A stretch of DNA of 64,000 nucleotides, taken from positions 1,708,001-1,772,000 of the forward strand of contig NZ_CP038440.1 of NCBI RefSeq assembly GCF_004683885.1, in the 5' to 3' direction. Positions 35,112 through 42,995 of the stretch are shown in pieces (position 1 is the first letter of the stretch; the number at the start of each line of letters is the position of its first letter). Made by a program: the position numbers and the translations under genes. Source of the DNA: Brevundimonas sp. MF30-B (GTDB lineage Bacteria > Pseudomonadota > Alphaproteobacteria > Caulobacterales > Caulobacteraceae). Below the pieces are notes generated by a model. That model had not been told where the DNA came from and searched no databases. It worked only from the letters and a program-made list of their open reading frames with translations.

Positions 35112-35471
35112 ATGTCCCGCATCTTCATTCCCGCCCTCGCCGCCGCCGCCCTGGTGATGGCCGCGCCGCAGAGCGCCAGCGCCCACGCGCGTCTGGTCTC
35201 CTCGACCCCGGCGGCCGGGGCCAGCATCGCCGCGCCGCGGACGGTCAGCCTGACCTTCAGCGAGCGAACCGTGGCCGCGTTCTCCAAACTCGAGATCGAA
35301 GATGGGCGCGGCGACCGCACCACGCTGCGCACGACGGTCAGCCGTGACGGCCGAACCCTCACCGCGCCCGTCGGCCGGACCTTGGCGGCCGGCGCCTACA
35401 CCGTGCACTGGGGCATCGCGTCGGCTGACGGGCATCGCATGACCGGAAGCTACGCCTTCAGCGTCCGCTGA
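35112..35471 (+). CDS. copC: CopC periplasmic copper-binding protein
   Basis: 119 residues: signal peptide ending SASA, so the mature protein starts at HARLVSSTP with the N-terminal His copper ligand. The second site is the DGHRMTGSYAF segment near the end. Length is normal for CopC. A GGAGAG site precedes the ATG, and the stop codon overlaps the copD start. It delivers copper to, or buffers it for, CopD. Confidence 0.92.
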   Translation: MSRIFIPALAAAALVMAAPQSASAHARLVSSTPAAGASIAAPRTVSLTFSERTVAAFSKLEIEDGRGDRTTLRTTVSRDGRTLTAPVGRTLAAGAYTVHWGIASADGHRMTGSYAFSVR

Positions 35472-36370
35472 TGCTGGATCTCGCCGTCATCGTGCTGCGC
35501 GGCGTCCAATACGCCGCGCTCTCCATTCTCGTCGGCCTGCCGGTCTTCATGGTCTACAACCGGACGGCGCTGGAAGGCCTCGACCTGCCTTGGCCGAGGC
35601 CGCTGATGATCGCGGCGGCGGGCATCCTGACCCTCGCGGCGCCTGCGGCGCTGCTGGCGCAGACCGCGCTGATGGCGGGGTCGACGGCGGCCGCCCTCGA
35701 TCCCGAAGCTCTGCGCTTCGTGGCCGCCGGCACGCCCTTGGGCCTCGCCCTCGTCGCGCGCGCGGGCCTGGCCTTGGCGATCCTCGTCGCCTGTGTCGCC
35801 CTGCGGCCGGGACGCTGGGTTTGGATGGCTGCGCTCATCCTCGGCCTGGCGGCGGCCGCGACCTTCGGTTGGACCGGGCACGCCGGAGCCACCGAGGGGG
35901 CCATGGCCTGGCCGCACCGGGCCTCGACCGTCATTCACGCCGCCGCAGCCTCGGCTTGGCTGGGCGCCCTGGCCGTCTTCGTCATCCTCGCCGCCCGGCC
36001 GGTCCGGGATCAGGCCCGGGACGCGGCCCTGACGGCGACGCTGCGGCGGTTCTCCGGCCTGGGCGCGGTGATGGTGGCGCTGCTGGTGGCGACAGGCGTC
36101 GCCAACGGCCTGTTTATCGTCGGCTGGTCAAACGCGACGGCGGCCGCCGGAACCGCCTGGGGCCTGCTTCTGGCGTGCAAGCTCGGGCTGTTCGCCGCCA
36201 TGGTCGGCCTGGCTGCCTGGCATCGGTTCCGCGCGGTTCCGGCGCTCGACCGGAACGGGGCGTCGGAGTGGGCGCGGCTTCGGCTCAGCCTGGGTCTTGA
36301 GTTCTTCGCCGGCGGCCTCATTCTGGCGCTGGTCGCCATTCTGGGCGTCCAGCCGCCCCTCGGCGGCTGA
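35471..36370 (+). CDS. copD: CopD inner-membrane copper protein
   Basis: A 299-residue protein with about eight membrane helices. The conserved Tyr/His region LRGVQYAALSILVG lies in TM1, GWTGHAGATEGAM and VIHAAAASAWLGAL carry the conserved His residues of the CopD family, and CKLGLFAAMVGLAAWHRF follows. It overlaps copC by one base. It probably moves copper across the inner membrane. Confidence 0.9.
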   Translation: MLDLAVIVLRGVQYAALSILVGLPVFMVYNRTALEGLDLPWPRPLMIAAAGILTLAAPAALLAQTALMAGSTAAALDPEALRFVAAGTPLGLALVARAGLALAILVACVALRPGRWVWMAALILGLAAAATFGWTGHAGATEGAMAWPHRASTVIHAAAASAWLGALAVFVILAARPVRDQARDAALTATLRRFSGLGAVMVALLVATGVANGLFIVGWSNATAAAGTAWGLLLACKLGLFAAMVGLAAWHRFRAVPALDRNGASEWARLRLSLGLEFFAGGLILALVAILGVQPPLGG

Positions 36371-36421
36371 GGGGAAGGGCCCCGTGGCGCGTATGACAGT
36401 GTGGGGCGTGCGAGAAGAGAG

Positions 36422-36697
36422 ATGAAGGACCCTATCGACATCATGATCGCCGACCCGGCGTCGCGAGACCCGGATTTCTCGGGTCTGGAAGCCGGGGTTT
36501 GGGCCCGCGTCGAGGCGCGGGTCGAGCGCGCGCGGGCGCGCCAGCTGCGGTTCGCCATCGTCGCGGTCGCCTTGGTCGCCGGGGTCGCCAACGGCCAGTG
36601 GATCGCACCAGCGGCCCAGGCGCGGACGGCGGACGCCGGTCTCTTCCAGCCCGCCGTCGGCCTGGCCGCCCTGACGTCCGCGGAGATGGGCGGATGA
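36422..36697 (+). CDS. CnrY-like anti-sigma factor, putative
   Basis: 91 residues, preceded by a GAAGAGAG site. A cytoplasmic acidic N-terminal part (IDIMIADPASRDPDFSGLEA) and a basic helix (VEARVERARARQLR) precede a single membrane helix (FAIVAVALVAGVAN). Its position before a CnrX-type sensor and an ECF sigma factor, with a 4-bp overlap to the sensor gene, is that of CnrY in the cnrYXH cassette. Sequence similarity to CnrY itself cannot be judged by eye. Confidence 0.6.
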   Translation: MKDPIDIMIADPASRDPDFSGLEAGVWARVEARVERARARQLRFAIVAVALVAGVANGQWIAPAAQARTADAGLFQPAVGLAALTSAEMGG

Positions 36698-37134
36698 GTC
36701 CGCGCTGGAAGTCGGTCCTCATCACCGTCCTGCTGGCCGCCCTGGCCAGCGGCGCCGGCGCCTGGCTCGGCGCCAACTGGACCGCGAAACGGCACGCGCC
36801 AGCCAGTCTGCACGCCATCATTCATCGCGAGCTGGTGCTGACCGCGGACCAGGAGACCCGACTTGATCGGATCGAAACCGCCTTCGCCGCGCGTCGTGCG
36901 CCGCTGGAGAGCCGTTTGCGGGACGCCAACGCCGATCTGGCGCGCGCCATCGCCGCCAACGAAGGCGACAGCCCGGCGGTGCAGGCCTCCGTCGACCAGT
37001 ATCACGACGCGATGGGCGCTCTGCAGAAGGAGACGATCGCCCACGCTTTCGAAATGCGCGGGGTTCTGACGCCGGATCAGGCGCGCGCCTTCGACGCGGC
37101 GGTTGCGGACGCGTTGCTGCAGGACACCCGGTAA
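36694..37134 (+). CDS. CnrX-like periplasmic metal sensor (Metal_resist family)
   Basis: 146 residues: an N-terminal membrane helix (VLITVLLAALASGAGAWLGA) and a periplasmic helical hairpin (LHAIIHRELVLTADQETRLD, then DQYHDAMGALQKETIAHAF, then TPDQARAF). The His residues in the first helix are placed as in CnrX, which senses Ni or Co. It overlaps the anti-sigma gene by 4 bp and is followed 4 bp later by the sigma factor gene. Confidence 0.75.
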   Translation: MSPRWKSVLITVLLAALASGAGAWLGANWTAKRHAPASLHAIIHRELVLTADQETRLDRIETAFAARRAPLESRLRDANADLARAIAANEGDSPAVQASVDQYHDAMGALQKETIAHAFEMRGVLTPDQARAFDAAVADALLQDTR

Positions 37135-37138
37135 CCGA

Positions 37139-37687
37139 GTGGCCGCAGCGGATACGGTCGAAGCGCGCGCCGCGCGCGGCGACAGAGCGGCGTTTTCCGC
37201 CCTGATGGCCGAGACCCGCTCTGATCTCCATCGGTTCATCCGCCGCTACGTCGGCGAGGACGGGGAAGCGCACGATGTGCTGCAGGAGACCTATGTCGCC
37301 GCCTGGCTGGCGATCGGCCGCTATGACCCGTCACGGTCCTTCGCGACCTGGCTGCGCACCATCGCCGTCAACAAATGCCGCGACTGGGCCCGCAAGCGCA
37401 CCGTGCGCAGACTGATCCGCGGCGTCGCCGGTCTCGAGAGCCGGGAGGTGCAGGATCTGCCGGAGCCCGCGCCGAGCGCGGAGCATCGCCTCGATGACCG
37501 ACGTCGCCTGGCGGCGGTGAACCGGGCCATCGACGCCCTGCCGGATCATCTCAAGGCGCCGCTGCTTCTGTCGGTCTTGGAGGGCCGATCCCAGAGCGAG
37601 ATCGGCGCCATCCTGAATGTCTCGGCCAAGACGGTCGAGACCCGCATCGCCCGGGCGCGCCGGCGGTTGGCGGAGGCCGTTCCCTGA
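37139..37687 (+). CDS. ECF RNA polymerase sigma factor (CnrH-like)
   Basis: 182 residues from GTG. Sigma region 2 contains RYVGEDGEAHDVLQETYVAA and SFATWLRTIAVNKCRDWARK; region 4 contains ALPDHLKAPLLLSVLEGRSQ, then ILNVSAKTVETRIARARRRL. There is no region 3, as expected for ECF factors. It is the last gene of the anti-sigma/sensor/sigma cassette and probably transcribes the copA-copB-copC2 genes that begin 110 bp downstream, and its own operon. Confidence 0.87.
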   Translation: MAAADTVEARAARGDRAAFSALMAETRSDLHRFIRRYVGEDGEAHDVLQETYVAAWLAIGRYDPSRSFATWLRTIAVNKCRDWARKRTVRRLIRGVAGLESREVQDLPEPAPSAEHRLDDRRRLAAVNRAIDALPDHLKAPLLLSVLEGRSQSEIGAILNVSAKTVETRIARARRRLAEAVP

Positions 37688-37715
37688 GGGTAGGGTGCGA
37701 CACATTGAGCGCGAG

Positions 37716-37739
37716 GCGAGGGCAGGGGCGCGCCCTCGC
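37716..37739. terminator. Hairpin between the sigma factor and copA
   Basis: GCGAGGGC-N8-GCCCTCGC is a perfect 8-bp stem 29 bp after the sigma-factor stop. It has no T-run, so it is a weak terminator or a leader structure of copA. Confidence 0.4.
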
Positions 37740-37796
37740 GTATCCCAAACGACACCTGCGCGCATTGCGCCTTCGCTGCACGGAACCTCCCGTTAC

Positions 37797-39650
37797 ATGT
37801 CCACGCTTGCCCTCGACCGCCGCGCCTTGCTCAGGGGAGGCGTCCTGACCGGCGGCCTGCTCGCCGCCCAGGGACTTCTGCCCGCCTGGGCCCAGTCCGG
37901 ATCGCCGGGCATGGGGCCGACCCTCCCGACCCTCAACGGACCGAACGTGGCGCTGAGCGTGGGCCACTCTCCGTTCAGCGTCGGCGGCCGGACCGGCCAT
38001 GCGATCACGGTCAACGGCACGCTCCCGGCGCCCCTGATCCGGCTGCGTGAAGGACAGAACGTGCGGCTCTCGGTCACCAACACCCTGGACGAAGACACCT
38101 CGATCCATTGGCACGGCCTGCTGCTGCCGTTCCAGATGGACGGGGTGCCCGGCATCAGCTTCCCCGGCATCAAGCCGCGCGAAACCTTCCTGTACGAGTT
38201 CCCGGTCATTCAGTCCGGCACCTTCTGGTACCACTCGCACTCCGACCTTCAGGAGGCGATGGGCCACTACGGGCCGATCATCATCGATCCAGCGGGCGCG
38301 GACCCGGTGGCCTATGATCGGGAGCACGTGCTCGTGCTGTCGGACTGGAGCTTCATGCACCCGCATGAGATCCTCGAGAAGCTGAAGAAGAGCCCAGGCT
38401 ACTTCAACCGCCAACGCACCACCCTGTCCGGCCTGATCAACGGCGAGGACGGGATGAGCCTGGAGGAGCGTCGGATGTGGGGCGCCATGCGCATGGACCC
38501 GCGCGACATCGCCGACGTGAACGGGACGACCTACACCTATCTGGTCAACGGCCACGGTCCGCAGGAGAACTGGACCGGCCTGTTCCGGCCGGGCGAGCGT
38601 GTACGGCTGAGGATCATCAACGCCTCGGCCATGTCGATCTTCAACGTCCGCATCCCGGGTCTGGCGATGACCGTGGTCAACGCCGACGGCGAGAATGTGC
38701 GGCCCGTGGAGATCGACGAGTTCCAGATCTCGGTCGCCGAGACCTATGACGTCATCGTGCGACCGACTGAGGACCGCGCCTACACCATCGTCTCGGAATC
38801 GGTCGACCGCTCCGGCATGGGTCGCGCGACGCTGGCGCCGCGTCTGGGCATGACGGCGGAGGTGCCGCCCCTGCGGCGCGTGCCGACCTTGAGCATGCGG
38901 GACATGGGCATGGGGGGCATGGACCACTCCGGCATGGCGGGGATGGACCACTCAGGCATGGCCGGGATGGATCATTCCGCCATGGGCGCCGCGAGCGCCC
39001 CGGCGGCCGGCGGCATGGATCACGGCGCCATGGGACACGGCGCCGCCCAGACCGGCACTGCGACGGGGAGCATGGCGGGCATGAGCCACAACATGCGCGA
39101 CCCGAACAACGCCCCGCCCAACATGGCGGTCGGCGTCGGGGTCGACATGATCGCCCCCATGCCCGCCAACAGACTGGGAGACCGTCCCTTGGGGCTGGCG
39201 GACGAGCCGCATCGCGTGCTCGTCTACACCGATCTGGTCTCGCTCTCGCCGAACAAGGACCAAAGACCGCCCTCGCGCGCGTTGGAGATTCACCTGACCG
39301 GCAATATGGAGCGCTTCATGTGGGGCTTCGACGGCCGGAAGTTCTCCGAGATCGTCGAGCCCATCCGCTTCGAGCGGGACGAGCGCGTCCGGGTGACCCT
39401 GGTGAACGACACCATGATGGCCCACCCCATCCACCTGCACGGGCACTTCTTCGAGCTGGTGACGGGCGGACCCGCAGGGCACCAGCCGCTCAAGCACACC
39501 GTCAATGTGGCGCCGGGAGGGAAGGTCACCTTCGATCTGACCGCCGACGCCCCCGGCGACTGGGCCTTCCACTGTCACATGCTCATGCACATGCACGCCG
39601 GCATGTTCAACGTCGTCACCGTCCGCCCGCTCGATGGAGAGGCCCGATGA
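37797..39650 (+). CDS. copA: CopA multicopper oxidase
   Basis: A 617-residue periplasmic cuprous oxidase of the PcoA/CopA class. The N-terminus LDRRALLRGGVLTGGLLAAQ is a twin-arginine signal, so it is exported folded. Copper motifs are in order: HWHGLLLPF, FWYHSHSDLQ, HPIHLHGHFFEL and WAFHCHMLMHMHAGM, the last with the type 1/type 3 ligand cluster. Between the second and third cupredoxin domains lies a Met/His-rich insert of tandem MDHSGMAG units. The stop overlaps the copB start by 4 bp. Confidence 0.93.
   Translation: MSTLALDRRALLRGGVLTGGLLAAQGLLPAWAQSGSPGMGPTLPTLNGPNVALSVGHSPFSVGGRTGHAITVNGTLPAPLIRLREGQNVRLSVTNTLDEDTSIHWHGLLLPFQMDGVPGISFPGIKPRETFLYEFPVIQSGTFWYHSHSDLQEAMGHYGPIIIDPAGADPVAYDREHVLVLSDWSFMHPHEILEKLKKSPGYFNRQRTTLSGLINGEDGMSLEERRMWGAMRMDPRDIADVNGTTYTYLVNGHGPQENWTGLFRPGERVRLRIINASAMSIFNVRIPGLAMTVVNADGENVRPVEIDEFQISVAETYDVIVRPTEDRAYTIVSESVDRSGMGRATLAPRLGMTAEVPPLRRVPTLSMRDMGMGGMDHSGMAGMDHSGMAGMDHSAMGAASAPAAGGMDHGAMGHGAAQTGTATGSMAGMSHNMRDPNNAPPNMAVGVGVDMIAPMPANRLGDRPLGLADEPHRVLVYTDLVSLSPNKDQRPPSRALEIHLTGNMERFMWGFDGRKFSEIVEPIRFERDERVRVTLVNDTMMAHPIHLHGHFFELVTGGPAGHQPLKHTVNVAPGGKVTFDLTADAPGDWAFHCHMLMHMHAGMFNVVTVRPLDGEAR
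38919..38987 (+). repeat. Tandem MDHSGMAG-coding repeat in copA
   Basis: Three consecutive 24-base units encode MDHSGMAG, MDHSGMAG and a variant MDHSAMG. Met- and His-rich, they would bind Cu(I). Third positions vary between units, so selection is acting on the protein. Confidence 0.85.
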
Positions 39651-40936
39651 TCCGCCTCGCCGTTTCCGCTCTCGCTCTGATGGCCCTCTCGACGCCGGTC
39701 GCAGCCCAGGACCACGGCGCTCACGGCGCCCGTCCGCCCGCGGCTCGCCCGCCCGCGACACGGCCCGCGCCCGCCCGCCCGGCACAAGCCGCGCCCGCTC
39801 GTCCGGCTCAGGCCGCGCCGGCGCGTCCGCGACCGCCGGCCGCAGCGCCTGAGACGCAGGCCGATCCGCACGCCGGCCATGTCATGCCCGCGGCACCGGC
39901 TCCGGCCGGCGCGGCGTCTCCCGACCCGCACGCCGGTCATGAGATGAACGCACCGGCGGCGGCGCCGTCTTCAGACCCGCACGCCGGTCATGCGATGAAC
40001 GCCCCGGCGACGGTGCCGGCTTCCGCGCAATCGGCCGCCCAGGCCGCCGACCCCCACGCGGGCCATGACATGGCGCCGTCGGCAGGCGCGGCTGCAGCGC
40101 AGCCCGCCGATCCGCACGCCGGCCACGACATGTCGGGCATGACCATGGGGGCGCCGAACGTGCCGACCAGCGCCGACAATCCCGGGCGCCCGCCTCAGGC
40201 GGCGCCGCCTGCGGGGGCCTTTTCGGGGCCGGCGCACGCCGCCGACGGCGTGTTCGGGGAGACGGCCATGACCGACGCGCGTCGGCTGCTCCTGCGCGAA
40301 AACGGCGCGATGACCACCACGGCCGTGGTCATCGACCGGCTGGAGGTCCAGCGGGCCGACGGGCGGGAAAACCTGCTCTGGGACCTGAACGGCTGGACCG
40401 GCGGTGACATCAACCGCTTCTGGTGGAAGTCGGAGGGCGACGCGGACTTCGACGGCGAGGCCTCCGGCGAGGTGCAGGCGCTCTACAGCCGGGCGATCAG
40501 GCCGTTTTGGGACGTGCAGGCCGGGGTGCGACAGGATTTCGGCGACGATCGCGATGAGACCCATCTGGTGTTGGGGATCCAGGGTCTGGCGCCGCACTGG
40601 TGGGAAGTTGACGCCGCCGCCTTCCTCTCGACGCGCGGCGATCTCACCGCCCGGGTGGAGGCGGAGTATGACCAGAGGCTCACGCAGCGGCTGATCCTTC
40701 AGCCCCGGTTCGAGATCGAGGCCTCGGCCTCCAACATCCCCGAGCTCGGTGTCGGCTCGGGCTTCAGCCATGTCGAGGCCGGACTGCGTCTTCGCTACGA
40801 GTTCTACAAGGAGTTCGCGCCCTATATCGGCGTGGAATGGAGCCGCGACCTGGGGGGCGCCGCGGATTATACGCGCGCCGCCGGCGGCGACCCGGAAACC
40901 GTCCGGGCCGTCATCGGCGTACGCGCCTGGTTCTAA
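39647..40936 (+). CDS. copB: CopB outer-membrane copper protein
   Basis: 429 residues with signal peptide ending PVAAQ. A long Pro/Ala linker (residues about 25-70) and a metal-binding region with five DPHAGH units precede the C-terminal beta-barrel, whose strands are visible (LLWDLNGWTGGDINRFWWKS, VEAGLRLRYEFYKEFAPYIG) and which ends in an aromatic residue (RAWF), as for outer-membrane proteins. It works with CopA in copper sequestration or export. Confidence 0.9.
   Translation: MIRLAVSALALMALSTPVAAQDHGAHGARPPAARPPATRPAPARPAQAAPARPAQAAPARPRPPAAAPETQADPHAGHVMPAAPAPAGAASPDPHAGHEMNAPAAAPSSDPHAGHAMNAPATVPASAQSAAQAADPHAGHDMAPSAGAAAAQPADPHAGHDMSGMTMGAPNVPTSADNPGRPPQAAPPAGAFSGPAHAADGVFGETAMTDARRLLLRENGAMTTTAVVIDRLEVQRADGRENLLWDLNGWTGGDINRFWWKSEGDADFDGEASGEVQALYSRAIRPFWDVQAGVRQDFGDDRDETHLVLGIQGLAPHWWEVDAAAFLSTRGDLTARVEAEYDQRLTQRLILQPRFEIEASASNIPELGVGSGFSHVEAGLRLRYEFYKEFAPYIGVEWSRDLGGAADYTRAAGGDPETVRAVIGVRAWF
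39863..40132 (+). repeat. Five DPHAGH-coding repeats in copB
   Basis: Five copies of DPHAGHxM, each followed by a Pro/Ala spacer, lie in the periplasmic N-terminal part of CopB. Each unit offers two His, one Asp and one Met for copper. Confidence 0.88.
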
Positions 40937-40946
40937 GGAGTTGACC

Positions 40947-41354
40947 ATGAAGACCTATGCTCTCATCGCCGCCGGCGTCGCCCTGCTGGCCTCGCCCGTC
41001 GTCGCGCAACAGGCGGCTCAGCCGCACGGCGGCGCCCACGCCGGGCACGGCACGACCGCGACGGCCACGCCCGCCCAAGCGTCAGGCGTCGTCACCATCC
41101 CAGCGGACGGGGCTATGTTGCAGGGCGCGCCGCAGGCGTTCACCGCGACCTTCCCCCATCCCATGACGCTGAAGTCGGTCAGCATCGCTCCCGCGCGCGG
41201 GGAGGCCATCCGCGTCGCGACGCCCGCGGCCGAGGCGGCGACTCGCGTGAGCGTGCCGCTTCCGCCTCTCTCGGCGGGCTCCTACACCCTGACCTGGGTC
41301 GCGGACGGCTCCGGGCATGAGATGACAGGCACCGTCCGCTTCATGGTGCACTGA
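40947..41354 (+). CDS. CopC-like periplasmic protein
   Basis: 135 residues; a perfect AAGGAG site precedes the ATG. Signal peptide (YALIAAGVALLASPVVAQ) then a His-rich spacer (HGGAHAGHG) and a CopC-type Ig-like domain: ADGAMLQGAPQAFTATF, LPPLSAGSYTLTWVADG and GHEMTGTVRFMVH. It is divergent from the first copC and probably acts as a periplasmic copper carrier for CopB. Confidence 0.83.
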   Translation: MKTYALIAAGVALLASPVVAQQAAQPHGGAHAGHGTTATATPAQASGVVTIPADGAMLQGAPQAFTATFPHPMTLKSVSIAPARGEAIRVATPAAEAATRVSVPLPPLSAGSYTLTWVADGSGHEMTGTVRFMVH

Positions 41355-41373
41355 CCGCCCCTCTAAGGGGCCG

Positions 41374-41637
41374 TTAACGCAGGCTCGAGTCCGGATCGGC
41401 GGTCGTTTCGTCCGAAGTCAGGGCGGCGGAGGGGCCCAGGCGAAGCGCTTGGGGCTTTCCGGCGTCGTCGGCGTAGAGAATCTCGACGGGGCGGCCGTCA
41501 TCGACGGCCGCCTGCGCCAGCAGGATCGCGCGCTCAAAAGCTTGCCCGCGGTTGGCATACGGTCCCGCCGTTTCGCCAGCAGAAGCGACACGCCAGCCGA
41601 AGCCAGAAGGCAGTATCGCGAAACACACGCTGTTCAT
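41374..41637 (-). CDS. Small hypothetical protein
   Basis: 87 residues from ATG. The start NSVCFAILPSGFGWRVASAG, with ANRGQAFERAILLAQAA and GRPVEILYADDAG, resembles DUF2188-like small proteins that carry a strand-helix-strand unit. It is convergent with the copper operon; the GCCCC/GGGGC hairpin at 41357-41371 may terminate both. Confidence 0.5.
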   Translation of the reverse strand: MNSVCFAILPSGFGWRVASAGETAGPYANRGQAFERAILLAQAAVDDGRPVEILYADDAGKPQALRLGPSAALTSDETTADPDSSLR

Positions 41638-41963
41638 CACGGTCCGCCCCCGGCGGCTCGATCCATTGGACCACCAGAGTAGAACCGCTGGCTTAAGCTG
41701 GCGCGCATAAACAGGCTTAATGAGCACCTAGGGTTGAGAAGCTATCGTCGCCCGTTGATGGCGGGGCCTAGGCGTCGTGCTCAGGACGTCTTCCCTACGC
41801 ATCGGCGGGTTGCGACGTCTGCCTCGCGTTGCGGGCGGTAAAGCATGTCTTCAGGTGCGCGTTCACCCCTCCTGCTGACCCGACCCAATGCGTGGTTGGC
41901 GAGATGTCCGTGTGGCGGACTTCGAAGTGACGCGCCCGTGCTCGATCGGCCTCATGGGCATCG
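41638..41963. other. Intergenic stretch without recognised genes
   Basis: 326 bases between the small hypothetical gene and the LysR gene. I see no ORF with a start signal, no tRNA and no clear terminator. Confidence 0.55.
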
Positions 41964-42896
41964 TTATTCGTACGACGGAGAAGAGGATCGCAACACAGGC
42001 GCGATCTGGGTGCGCCAGACCGAGGGGAGCGAGATCGTCAGGAAGGCGAGGAATAGTCTGACACGCGCCGAGGTGAGGCGACCGGGAGGGAAGACGGCGT
42101 GGATCGGTTCGGACCGGAGCGGAAGGTGCGGCAGAACGAGCTCGAGCCGGCCGGCGCGAACGTCGTCCGCCACCTCCCAGATCGACTTCTGGATCACGCC
42201 CGCGCCCTGGAGGGCCCAAACGTGAGCGAGATCTCCGTCGTTGGTGGTCAGGGCGCCCGTCACCTGAAGCTGGGTGTTGTCGGCGAAGGTCCACACATCA
42301 CGCGCAGGCCGCCCGAACACGATCGCATCATGGTCGGCCAGGTCGGCGAGGGACGTGGGCCGTCCGCGACGATCGAGATACTCGGGCGAGGCGCACAGGA
42401 CGGGGAGGTTGTCCGCCAAACGGCGGGTGATGAGGCTTGAGTCAGCGAGCGCTCCAAATCTCACCGCCAGATCGAAGCCGTCCTCGACGAGGTCCACGAC
42501 GCGGTCGCTGGCGTCCAGGTGCACGCGCAGGCGGGGGTGGTCCTGCTGGAAGGCGTGAACGGTCTCGGCCAAGAACCGCCGACCGAAGGCGAAGGTCGTC
42601 GTCACTCTCAGTTGGCCCACGGCGGCGGATTGGCCCCTGGAAACTTCCGCTTCGGCGTCTTCGAGATCGGCGAGCACCCGCGCGGTCCGGGCCTGGAACG
42701 CGAGGCCTTCGTCGGTCAGCGATAGACGCCGCGTCGTTCGGTTGACGAGCCGAACGCCCAATCTCTCCTCGAGCCGCGCCAGACGGCGTGAGACAGCGGT
42801 CGGCGATTGGCCGAGGTCGCGCGCTGCGGCCGTCAGGCTGCCGCGCTCAGCGATCCGCAGGAAGGTGGCGATATCGGACAGGGACGCGGCGATCAT
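41964..42896 (-). CDS. LysR-family transcriptional regulator
   Basis: 310 residues. The N-terminal HTH is canonical: FLRIAERGSLTAAARDLGQS, PTAVSRRLARLEERLGVRLV and NRTTRRLSLTDEG. The effector domain begins with LRVTTTFAFGRRFLAETV and includes DLAVRFGALADSSLITRRL. It belongs to the CrgA-like group that usually controls a divergent oxidoreductase gene, here the PRISE-type reductase 99 bp away. Confidence 0.9.
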   Translation of the reverse strand: MIAASLSDIATFLRIAERGSLTAAARDLGQSPTAVSRRLARLEERLGVRLVNRTTRRLSLTDEGLAFQARTARVLADLEDAEAEVSRGQSAAVGQLRVTTTFAFGRRFLAETVHAFQQDHPRLRVHLDASDRVVDLVEDGFDLAVRFGALADSSLITRRLADNLPVLCASPEYLDRRGRPTSLADLADHDAIVFGRPARDVWTFADNTQLQVTGALTTNDGDLAHVWALQGAGVIQKSIWEVADDVRAGRLELVLPHLPLRSEPIHAVFPPGRLTSARVRLFLAFLTISLPSVWRTQIAPVLRSSSPSYE

Positions 42897-42995
42897 TGCG
42901 AAATCCGCACAGCTGATTGGCGCTTCCGCCTGATTATCACATTTCGCGCAAATGCTAGATGGGGGCCAGTCCCAACAGCAGATGAGAGAACCTCA

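Noticed and set aside
39863-40132. Repeats that might be a CRISPR array or satellite
   Set aside because: Repeat units are in frame and encode DPHAGH with irregular spacers inside copB. No CRISPR array or cas gene is present anywhere in the window.
41357-41371. Strong intrinsic terminator after the second copC-like gene
   Set aside because: The stem is only 5 bp and has no T-run. It was kept as a remark, not as a terminator call.
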